DNA from: Mactromeris polynyma
Lineage: Eukaryota; Mollusca; Bivalvia; Venerida; Mactridae
Assembly (NCBI GenBank): GCA_032209605.1
Contig: JASFXZ010000003.1
Span: forward strand, 11,348,807-11,412,806
Reading direction: 5' to 3'
DNA length: 64,000 nt
Part shown: in pieces, positions 35,401 through 45,000 of the stretch
How the letters are laid out: each line of letters starts with the position of its first letter
How positions within the stretch are numbered: the stretch's first letter is position 1
The notes under the pieces: generated by a model
Told to the model about the DNA's origin: nothing
The model's database searches: none
What the model saw: only the letters and a program-made list of their open reading frames with translations
Program-made: the position numbers and the translations under genes

Positions 35401-38400
35401 GTCTGTGTATGAAAGTGATTGTCTGTGAATGATTGTCTGTGTATGAAATTGATTGTCTGTGAATGATTGTCTGTGTATGAAAGTGATTGTCTGTGAATGA
35501 TTGTCTGTGTATGAAAATGATAGTCTGTGCATGAAAATAATTGTCTGCATATGAAAATGATTGTCTATGTATGAAAGTGATTGTCTGTGTATGAAAGTGA
35601 TTGTCTGTGTATGAAAGTGATTGTCTGTGTATGAAAGTGACTATATGTGTATGAAAAAGACTATATGTGTATGAAAGTGACTATATGTGTATGAAAGTGA
35701 TTGTCTGCGTATGAAAGTGACTATATGTGTATGAAAGTGACTATATGTGTATGAAAGTGACTATATGTGTATGAAAGTGAGTGTCTATGTATGAATAAAC
35801 GGTGTATGAAAATGATTGTCTGTGTATGAAAATGATTGTCTGTGTATGAAAGTGATTGTATGTGTATGAAAATGATTGTATGTGTATGAAAATGATTGTC
35901 TATGTATGAAAATGATTGTCTGTGTATGAAAGTGATTGTCTGTGTATGAAAATGATTGTATGTGTATGAAAGTGATTGTATGTGTATGAAAATGATTGTC
36001 TATGTATGAAAATGATTGTCTGTGTATGAAAGTGATTGTCTGTGTATGAAAGTGATTGTATGTGTATGAAAGTGATTGTATGTGTATGAAAATGATTGTA
36101 TGTGTATGAAAATGATTGTCTGTGTATGAAAGTGATTGTCTGTGTATGAAAGTGATTGTATGTGTATGAAAATGATTGTCTGTGTATGAAAGTGATTGTC
36201 TATGTATGAAAATGATTGTCTGTGTATGAAAGTGATTGTATGTGTATGAAAATGATTGTCAATGTATGAAAATGATTGTCTGTGTATGAAAGTGATTGTC
36301 TGTGTATGAAAATGACTGTATGAAAGCGATAGTCCATGTTTGAAAATGATTTTCTGTTATGTATTGTAATTTAAATGATAAAGATACTTGGTTTTGAGAA
36401 ATGCAATGGATGTATTTTGATGTGCAATTATTATGGAAACATTTATGAAAGAAATCAACTGGAAATACCAGTTCCAATGGGAAACTCAAAATAATTGGGT
36501 ATAACTTTAACACTCATTTTTTGTCCTACATTTTCGTTCTGAAATGGAATATTTAAATCTTATTTTTGATCAAATTACTCAAATTTAGGAATACATTCAC
36601 TTAAATAGCAAAAGACTAAATGTAAAAAAAAAATATTATAAAAGATTCAAGTATTTTACTTTGGTACAAGTAATAGAAAAATAACATTAATTCAGTCTAT
36701 TCTAATATTATGTTTATTTCTTAATACATGTAATTTGGACTGAATTGTAAATATACATTAATTTTCCTAATACAGGTATAAAAGCTTTGTTAAACAAAGT
36801 TTATTGATAATGCCTAATGGGCCAATCAGAACAGTAATTATCATAAGTACAACAAACCACTTAAAATGAACTAATGATTGATTATAATTACAAACTTAAT
36901 TAGTTTTAAATGATGTTTGATTGGTAGTTTGTTTGTATACAATTCTGTTTGATGATCTTTTCATGTACACAACATCAAAGTCCTTTGTTTTATTGATTGT
37001 TTGGTGTAAACAAAAATATGTTCATCTAATTAAAACAAACTGGTACAACAATCACCACGCCATGCATATATATACTGAGAAAAGCCCAACCCAAGCCATC
37101 ACATTTGTGAATCAATCACTGAGATAAATTATTCCAAGCTAATAAACAGTAGCTATTATAGAGCAATATAGTAAACTACAAAAGTTTATATTAATATACC
37201 AAGCTAAGACATTAAACTTGAGTAATTTTCTACCCTTAACTATGGATATCCAATCAGCTGCCTCTACTCTATGTCATCAGCTGATAGCTTTACAACACAG
37301 TGATAGGACATTATCGTTACTTGGTAAGTAATATATTTATTAATGCATGATTTGAATAAATTTCTTTACCATGAAAGGTTCCAAGATGAGCTAATTTTTC
37401 TAGATTTAAATGACACTATTTCACATTTCTTTGATAAGATGCCGAAATTAAAACAGAACTGTCTGTAAAATAGGAAGGCATTAATAAGTGGTAACCAACT
37501 CATTAATTAACTAGTTAATGTTATCTTATACAGTTTCTGCTGAATTGTATACATTTCACATTCTACTGAGGTGAAATTTAAACATTATGTTCATTAAATT
37601 CAATACATATTATGTTCATGTAATGATACGTCATTTTGTCAATTAGTTTTTATCAATGCTTATGAAATGTTCTCATTATTTACAGAAAATGAAGTAGCAA
37701 GACTAGGTGAGCAGACATTGATGACAGCTATAGAAGAGAGGGAGTCCAAACATTTACGTCTGCTTCTCCGTCTCTCCATCACTGACGGAGTTCATCATAT
37801 GTATCAACAATACTCAACAAAGAAATGGGCTCAGGTATGTACATTTATTTTACAAAGAGTCATTGTGATCTATGGGGTAGATTATGTGATTATGTTTGTT
37901 GAACCTGACAATGGGCAAGATTTTTAGAACTGTGTTCCTCACAGAACCCCTAAATATGGTGGGGATCCGAAACCTAGGAAGAGGTCATATGATCATTAAT
38001 AGAATGTTAATGAAGTTGGATGAAACACTCTAGGAAGGGGTCATTTGATCATTAGTAAAATGTTAATGAAGTTGGATGAAACAGTCATCAAAATCTGAAT
38101 AAATTTATCATAGAAATATTGCAACATTATGTCACATGGACAGTTTAATTAGTACATCACCATACATCAACACTGCTCTTGTTATTTTAAACCAATTCAA
38201 CAATTAGGTGTTAATGGACTCCAGAAATAATTTCTTTGTACATTCAAGACATTGTTCTGGGTATAATGTAATTTTATATATTGTACTTTTTATTCATTTT
38301 AGGTTCAGAGTACAGCTAAATCCATCAAAACTATTCTGTCATCAGAAGAGATGGACGAATCATCTACATTTCTGATGTCTTCACCATCTTCATCACAAGT

Positions 38401-39254
38401 CAGAATACAACCAGATAAAGCTGTTGACCAATGGTCAAGTGTGTTCTGTGAACTTTCTAGAACTGACTGAGTCATGTGTGCTTGTTGTTGTTTGTTTGTT
38501 TGTTATGGGATTGTCAAAATATGAATAGAATAAACGAAAAAAAATAATATACTGTTATATATAATTGCTATGATATCCAAATGTTTGACAAAAAGGTCCT
38601 GAAACAATGGCCAGTGAAATACCGACATGACTTTTTGGCACATGGACATCCTGCCAGTGCTTCAAATTTTAAGAAAAACTTATTCTTGCTACTACATTTG
38701 AACATCACTACAGCTTCAATGATACTGCACTAGAAGTTGAAACACATGTATCATCTTTGAGATCTTTCAGTCATTTTGTTTATTTAATGGATCATTTTGG
38801 AGTACTTACCAAACCTTTTTTTTCACTTTTATTGCTGCTCAGTGATCATGTCTTACTACACGTTTCACATACATGTATACAGTGAATCAGGTATAGACTA
38901 GTCAACATGTCCCATCAGACATGCATTTTTTTATCACTCTTTAAAATAAGAGCGACAATAACGCTTCAGTCATCTGAAAAGCAATTGAATTAAATAGACC
39001 AATTTTGTATTTAAACGTTGAGATTCAATAAGACCTATGTAAAAAAGAAACGTTATTTCAATCTGAATGACCTCGTCCTTACGTTACAATTTTTGACCCC
39101 TGGATAAGCCGGCCTGTTGAAGAAGAAATACAAATACCTGAGCGATGCCAGCTCCCATCAGTCCACCACCAATAATTGTCACATTCTTTATGACATTTTG
39201 TCTGACAGCAGACGATGAGAAAGATCTTGCAATAACTCTAAAAGGCTGAGACAT
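29478..39254 (-). CDS. HADH: Hydroxyacyl-coenzyme A dehydrogenase, mitochondrial (7 exons, 310 aa)
   Basis: Exons in transcript order: 39138-39254, 34541-34669, 33688-33845, 32699-32825, 32043-32132, 30874-31063, 29478-29599. They total 933 nt (311 codons with TAA), and every junction has GT-AG signals and consistent phase. The product is about the family's usual length. Residues 1-20 ([20 protein letters not shown]) are Arg/Ser-rich without acids, as in a mitochondrial presequence. Then come the NAD-binding GGGLMGAG loop (29-36), the VDQ turn, FASNTSS, the catalytic-His region [16 protein letters not shown] with its His and partner Glu, and C-terminal [16 protein letters not shown]. The family oxidises L-3-hydroxyacyl-CoA to 3-ketoacyl-CoA with NAD+ in mitochondrial beta-oxidation, as a homodimer. 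Introns hold MITEs, SINEs, a minisatellite and an opposite-strand gene in intron 1. All key residues are intact. Confidence 0.97.
30100..30345 (-). repeat. tRNA-derived SINE in HADH intron 6-7
   Basis: Minus strand: GGGGCTCTCCATGGTCAAGTT opens an A-box-like region and GTGGGTTCGAATACC is the B box, followed by a body of about 150 bases. It lies in the same orientation as HADH, between exons 6 and 7. Confidence 0.6.
30400..30570 (+). repeat. tRNA-derived SINE in HADH intron 6-7
   Basis: A box TGGTCGAGGGAGTAGAGCACC, B box GGGTCTGAATCCC, and body GAGTATTGGCCAGTTACTGAGACAGCAGTCATTG. The central body matches that of the SINEs at 25.2 and 34.4 kb. It is opposite to HADH. A run of 13 G lies further on at 30753-30765. 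Confidence 0.65.
31840..32008. mobile_element. MITE (CAGTAAAACCT family) in HADH intron 5
   Basis: AGTAAAACCTCAATAATAAG on the left and TCTTTTAAGTGAGATTTAGC on the right, with the family's internal words GGGACCCTTGAAAACTGG and AAAGAGCAAAACAGTG. It ends just 34 bp from exon 5. Confidence 0.8.
33003..33183. mobile_element. MITE (CAGTAAAACCT family) in HADH intron 3
   Basis: Left ACAGTAAAACTTCACTTAAA, right TTATTGAGGTTATACTGT. Internal GACCACC words and TTGCTCTTTTTTAACCTC match the family. Confidence 0.85.
34330..34515 (+). repeat. tRNA-derived SINE in HADH intron 2
   Basis: TGGTCCATGGTCGAGTGCCC as A-box region, ATGAGTTTAAATCCTGC as a diverged B box, and body GTAAGTACTGGTTACTACCC with AGCAGTCATCAAGAG. 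It ends about 25 bp from HADH exon 2. Confidence 0.6.
34709..34893. mobile_element. MITE (CAGTAAAACCT family) in HADH intron 1
   Basis: Left ACAGTAAACCTCAATAATAC, right TTAAGTGAGGTTTTACTGTA, flanked by TA. Internal GGGACCCTTGAAAACTAG and AATAAAGAGCAAAATAG are family words. Confidence 0.85.
35041..36350. repeat. 20-bp minisatellite in HADH intron 1, about 65 units
   Basis: The unit GAAAGTGATTGTCTGTGTAT is repeated without change about 15 times from about 35050 to 35340. It then grades into variants (TATGTGCAT, AAAATGATTG, GACTATATGTGTATGAAAGT, and GTCTGTGAATGATT, which has lost about 6 bp) up to 36350. Because 20 is not a multiple of 3 and the minus strand lacks stops, long minus-strand frames (137 and 183 codons, repeating [20 protein letters not shown]) appear; they are by-products, not genes. 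One edge is pure and the other mixed, consistent with recent expansion at the 35-kb end. Confidence 0.95.
37242..38470 (+). CDS. Small unrecognised protein (132 aa), nested in HADH intron 1 on the opposite strand
   Basis: Exons: 37242-37323 (ATG, ends phase 1, donor CTTG|GTAAGT), 37686-37834 (acceptor TTATTTACAG, donor CAG|GTATGT), 38303-38470 (acceptor TTCATTTTAG, TGA stop). The sum is 399 nt, 133 codons with stop. The product starts [20 protein letters not shown]. It has a helical, heptad-like middle ([20 protein letters not shown]), then a Ser-rich segment ([12 protein letters not shown]) and a tail ending [12 protein letters not shown]. No signal peptide or membrane span is seen; it may be a small cytosolic or nuclear adaptor with helical structure. 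An AATAAA at 38529-38534 closes the transcript. Three in-phase exons with consensus splice sites make it a real gene in my view; the family is not recognised. Confidence 0.75.
38529..38534 (+). terminator. Polyadenylation signal of the nested gene
   Basis: AATAAA 59 bases after the TGA, followed by CGAAAAAAAATAATA. It fits a short 3' UTR. Confidence 0.65.
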
Positions 39255-39299
39255 TTTCAACAATCCGGTGGTCGTTCTGAAAGATTAGGACAAAGGGAG

Positions 39300-40486
39300 A
39301 TCACTCTCGAAACAGTGATGGATTTAAAACCCAAACCCTATTGAAACCGTATCTTATATCGAGTCCCTGTCAAACGAACGGTTCATACAACTCCACCATA
39401 AACTTGTGTACAATAATTATTAAGTAAAATACTTGTATAATTATTATCTTTTGGTTATGAATATAGATTCTAAAGCTTTTGGAAACAGTCCAAAGTGTAG
39501 ATGCGGTACATGTGCAGACAAAAAGTTCTACGCCGTAGAAACATTACAAAACGTTTGCATTTATTTGATATTTTTAACGGATAAAAAGTTACACTAATTT
39601 AAAGCTAAAATCCTTCATAGTTCTATATAGGCATTTTTGCGCGGTATCGATTATCGGATGATGAGAATTATGTCACATGGATGCGAGATATACGTGCAAA
39701 TTGATATGGCCAAGGGGTTAGACAAGATAAGATCATCTTTATTTCAAGTCGATTATGATAAACATAATAACACCAGCTACAAAAGCTATTTTCCGACATA
39801 ACATAGATTATCCAGTAACAAGCACATGAATGTGAATCAAAAACTATATAGTACGTGCTGAAACCCTTTTGGACGTCATTAAGTATCGAACACATGCAGG
39901 AACGTTCCATCTGAATTCTGGAAGACGCTAAACTTTGATGATGGGCAAAACTATATTACAATTCAAATTACGGGCCGTAATAGTACGGCTATCTTAGCAT
40001 GTAGCGCCTACCTTAATGAATTTCTCTTTTTTCCCGCAAGATCTAGTGGGATGTTTTCTCCTCAATGTTTGTCATATTATTTCAAAGTCATCTATTTATC
40101 AAACCAATCGTAAGAAATGTCTTGCCCAGTGTACGTTTACTGCTTAAAATATTAATGTCATTGTTTAGAGCCAACAAAGTTGTCCATCCACATAAAAAGG
40201 TGACAAGTTACGTCATAAACTCGTAACATGCTTCATCACGGTTCCTTCTACGTACATGTATATAGTGTCGTTAAAGACAGGAAACCGTTTTAATACGTCA
40301 ATCCAACACTCATCCAGCAAATTGATTTTCTATATTATACATTTGTATCTTTTAATTTACGTTTGTGAGAGTTTTTTTCGTACATGTATGTATGTATTTG
40401 TGTGTCTCGAAGGAACCACCACTTTGGATGGTAGCACCACAGTGACTCAGGCTTTTTGTAATGCGGCTTTGATTACTGACTTATTT
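39300..40486. other. Intergenic, HADH upstream region
   Basis: Upstream of the HADH start on the minus strand. No TATA box, CpG cluster or known element recognised. Short frames only. Confidence 0.4.
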
Positions 40487-40822
40487 GGCTTGTTCCCCGT
40501 GCTGTATTCCATCCACTGTTCAATCTTCCCATCTTGTTCTTTGGCTTGTTCCCCGTGCTGTATTCCATCCACTGTTCAATCTGCCCATCTTGTTCTTTGG
40601 CTTGTTCCCCGTGCTGTATTCCATCCACTGTTCAATCTTCCCATCTTGTTCTTTGGCTTGTTCCCCGTGCTGTATTCCATCCACTGTTCAATCTGCCCAT
40701 CTTGTTCTTTGGCTTGTTCCCCGTGCTGTATTCCATCCACTGTTCAATCTGCCCATCTTGTTCTTTGGCTTGTTCCCCGTGCTGTATTCCATCCACTGTT
40801 CAATCTTCCCATCTTGTTCTTC
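40487..40822. repeat. 56-bp tandem array, 6 units
   Basis: The unit starts GGCTTGTTCCCCGTGCTGTA and ends ATCTTGTTCTTT, at 40487, 40543, 40599, 40655, 40711 and 40767, exactly 56 bp apart. Units differ only at one site (TTCCC or TGCCC before ATCTTG) in the order T, G, T, G, G, T. The array is GC-richer than its surroundings. Since 56 is not a multiple of 3, three overlapping plus-strand frames (210, 121 and 110 codons) stay open and spell the same motif cyclically; I regard them as non-coding. Confidence 0.95.
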
Positions 40823-41189
40823 CCCTTCGAAGTCAAGACCACTTCACTGAACAAGATCAACAATGAATTTTACGACATACTATTTTGATTACCTACGGTC
40901 CGCCGTTGTACTGAAGTTTTTGTTTACCAAAGACCGAATTACACACACCAATACTTTGCATGCATATACTAGGAGGTCGTGGTAAGGGTTTGTCGAAAGT
41001 CGGCTATTTCTGCTGTTATATCATAGCTTCTTATATACACTCATGGATATCTTTATTGAATTCATTTCACACGTCATGCATTTATAACCGTTTTTATCGG
41101 TTTGATAAATTCAATAAAAATGACCACTAATGTAAGAGCCTCTATATTTATATCATAGCATCCGATTATTCTCTTTTGCTTACTGTCCA
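40823..41189. other. Intergenic
   Basis: No gene or repeat end seen between the 56-bp array and the start of the large duplication. Confidence 0.4.
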
Positions 41190-41671
41190 GATTACGTCTT
41201 ACGTGGCGTCATGACGATGTGACAGGTAATTCGACATTCATAGGAGGGATGATCATAAAGTTTCAAAAGCAAGCTTCATATCGGCGCAATTTTTGTGTGT
41301 TTTTCTTTAAAACTCACAATGAAAAGTAACGAAACATTCTTCGTACACATTGATGTTTACAGTAACAACATTCAATGTTATTTCTATGAGTTATACAAGA
41401 CCAATGTGAAATGTCTCGAAACTTTTCGACCACCCCTCGAAAATAAGTTATCTATAAGCAAGCTGCTGGTTTACTGTCTTAGCAAATATCAGTGACTGCA
41501 ACCAGTCATTGTGTACTGTGAAAATCTACACATTATGATATAAGTCAAGTGACATATAACGATAAATATAACTTTGATAATTTATATCGACATTGTCGAT
41601 AGTTCAGTTTACGTTACAACATACTCCAACCGTACTCAACACAAGATGTATCCGGTAGTTTTAATTAAAAA

Positions 41672-41856
41672 ATACGGTAAAACCTCACTTAAAGACCACC
41701 TCAATAATAATACATCCTCAATAATAAAACCACTCTTTTCAAGTCCATTTTCACAGTTCCGCTCTTTATTTAACCTCAATATTAAGACCACCTCTATATA
41801 AAATCCAGTTTTCAAGTGTCCAAATGGTGGTCTTATTTTTGAGGTTTTACTGTATG
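41672..41856. mobile_element. MITE (CAGTAAAACCT family), shared by both duplicates
   Basis: Left GGTAAAACCTCACTTAAAGA, right TTTTGAGGTTTTACTGTA. It has a counterpart at the same place in copy B (52068-52252), so it predates the duplication. Confidence 0.85.
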
Positions 41857-41948
41857 TGAAATATAAACATAGTAAATTATAACAAACTAAACAAGGCAAC
41901 ACTCCAAACAGACTAAAATACAACAACTCAATATGTGGTATCGCATGA

Positions 41949-41954
41949 TTTATT
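41949..41954 (-). terminator. Polyadenylation signal, protease homologue copy A
   Basis: AATAAA on the minus strand, 84 bases after the stop codon. The equivalent site exists in copy B at 52364-52369. Confidence 0.7.
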
Positions 41955-42037
41955 TCCATAGCAGGCAAGGAAATCTAATCTGTAATGAACACCAATTGAA
42001 TTTTTTTTCTAATTCATGTTCTAACTGGAATGACCTT

Positions 42038-45000
42038 CTAATACTGGTATGGGTAACCAGCTTGTTCCATAGTGTTCTTGATCCAGTCTGAGTACTTGGT
42101 CACATCTTCGAATACACTGGGTTGATCAGCCTTGACACAGTCACCACCCGATGAAGCCAAACCTAACAACACAAAGGATCAGTTAAAACCAAGTACATGT
42201 ATATATCAATAGACAACATTTAAAGCCATTTAGTAATCTTCGCCTCTCTCTTCGTCGCACAAGCACCGTTCTATTCGAGCAGCTTCGTGTAATTTACGAA
42301 TACAACACACATTGTTTACCGCAATAATCGACTAAATGAATTGTAACACAATGGTGTTTGTCACGAGTTATTTCCCTTTATTCATTCTAGAGTTCCCAAT
42401 CTCTTTTGTGATAAAGGGAAATAACTCGTGACAAGTTTTCCTCTCTTTAGGGATAATTGGTTTTGTTAAGCATGGTATAATACTTGCCTTGAATGTACCA
42501 TGCTCCGCTTTGGTCTTTGCACATCAATGGACCTCCGATATCATCCTGTAAATAATACACATACTCTGAATGTACAAGGCAACCCCACCAGAGCAACACG
42601 TACCCTTCTGAGAGTTGCAAATCACAACTGTTATAGAGGAGTCGTTGCTCCAGAGAGGTTAGATTAGTACTGAATGTTAACAACGGGAAAATTGACAGCG
42701 TTGAAGAGAGGTTGTTACTCAAGAAATGGCCATTCTGGAGAGTTTGAAATATATACTGATTTTACCCATGTTATTCTTAATTCAAAGAGCAAAATAACGC
42801 AGACTGAATATATAATTAAAACAGACAAAGCATTGATAGAAGCATGGTTAAGACGTTTTACATGACGAATCAACTCGTATAATGGGAGATTTGTATTCCG
42901 TTGAAACATGGATATTTGATTTTTGACACCAGGCTGTCCAAAGATTTTGCTGAGTATTCAAAAATGATTTGCAGCAAGTTTTGAAAACATGTCCAAGAAA
43001 CAAGTGCGGCGTTTGAAGATTTGTTAAGCGTTAAAGTTTTAAAAATCTGAAGTGGAACTCGAACAAACAATAACATTACCCCACACCAATCCTTTCCTTG
43101 GTTCTTGTAGCCAACACAGACCTCGGTGGCCGTAAGGAACACTGGGAATTCATTCGTGCAAACACTATCGTCCAAGATAGGTAGATCTACTTGGTTCAAT
43201 ACTTCTTCGTTTCCAGTGGCTAAAAATGACAGAATTGCATTGTGAATACAGTAAAAAAAGCACTCAAAGAATCCTTAAATGGTGACCATCTCATAAATAA
43301 ATCCGTAATTTCACGGGCTGGTTTTCAATTTGTCCTCCATATTCCCCCAGTAATCAGACCACCTCATTATTCAGACTGACTTTGACTTCAGAAACGATGG
43401 AGGTCTTATTACAGAGGTTTCATTGTACTTAGACTAATCTTTAATTCTGCTAGCCATAGAGAACAAATACATTAACATTCTTATATTTTTGGTTCACTAA
43501 ATAAACAATGAAACTACGTTATTTTCAAGAACGAATTTTGAATTTCCAAATCATTCAACAACCAATCACAAACATCGTAATTCAACTTAAATGAACATTA
43601 AACAGCCAATCAGGTCAATGGAAGTTCCATGTTGCGGTTGGCTTACGACAACTAATTACTTAATTCAAATGTTGCTTGATACCAAATTTAATGCTTTACT
43701 TTCAGCAATTCTCATGTTATTATTTGATTTATTCATGTTTTAAGATGCTTGCTGTTTATTTGCAAGCTCTTAAAGACACGTGACTTTTGGGGTGCGTAAA
43801 TAGTACAGGAGTGGCGTATGGAGTTGAAGCTTTGTTAATTTGACTCAATATTTTTAAGTTATACCTTATTATGGCAGTCAGTTGACCTTACCAGTTTTCA
43901 TGGACTTACTTATCACCCAGTACTAACTTGCTCTTCCACAAACAGCTGACAAACTCTCAAAAATGTATCAGAGCTAAAGGACAAATGACCGTGGCTAAAT
44001 ATTACGGAAGGACATGACCTGCCCTGCCCGGGAACTGAACACCGTGTCAGCCCAGCGCTCCATCACATGAGCAAACCGGACGGGTTCGAAACGAGTACCA
44101 GAGCCTAAGAATGGTACTGCGAAATCCTTGGATCCAAACTTTCGCCTAACACACCACCTCTGAACCAGGATTTCGCTCAACCCTTGACCCCTACGCATGA
44201 ACGCATTATTATGAACACTATTTGAGACTTTTGAGGTTCACTCACTGGAAGTGCTTCCCCATCCAGGCAAATAGCAAACTTCTCCAACAGTGTATGTATG
44301 TGAGGCATCTGGAATACAGGCGGGAAGGGTGTGGTCATTGAACCTGAAATCATACAACATAAGTATCGGCAGTTTCAAATTATTGGCCGACCCGACCAAA
44401 GGCTGTTTATGCTCGTGTGAACGTGCTTCAATTATATATACCGTTGGAGAATAGTACTTCTTACAAGACTGCATGATTGGCTGTCATGTAATAAAAAGTC
44501 TTACGTGATTGGCTGTGTTGTTTAAACCAATCGTACGTGATTGGCCGTGTCGTATGAACAATTTTACATGATTGACTGTGTTGTAATAACACATTTACAT
44601 GATTGACTGTGTTGTAATAACACTTAACATGATTGACTGTTTTGTAATAACACTTTAACATGATTGGTTGGGTTGTAATAACACTTTTACATGATTGACT
44701 GTGTTGTAATAACACTTTTACATGATTGGCTGGGTTGTAATAACACTTTTACATGATTGACTGTGTTGTAATAACACTTTTACATGATTGACTGTGTTGT
44801 AATAACACTTTTACATGATTGACTGTGTTGTAATAACACTTTTACATGATTGGCTGGGTTGTAATAACACTTTTACATGATTGGCTGGGTTGTAATAAGA
44901 AGTCTTACTGGATTGGCTGTGTTGTTATAACAAGAGCAATGTCGTTCTCCAAAGAAGTGGAGTTGTATGCTGGGTGTAAAACAACTCTCTTCACGTGATA

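Noticed and set aside
34937..35550. Long minus-strand open frames (137 and 183 codons) with a 20-residue repeat
   Set aside because: They are the 20-bp minisatellite read in different phases. No start context, splice link or non-repeat coding part.
40256..40888. 210-codon plus-strand frame rich in Cys, Pro and Phe
   Set aside because: It is the 56-bp array; all three frames are open, which is expected from period and composition, not coding.
44462..44908. CRISPR-like appearance of regularly spaced repeats
   Set aside because: Units are contiguous without unique spacers, and the window is eukaryotic.
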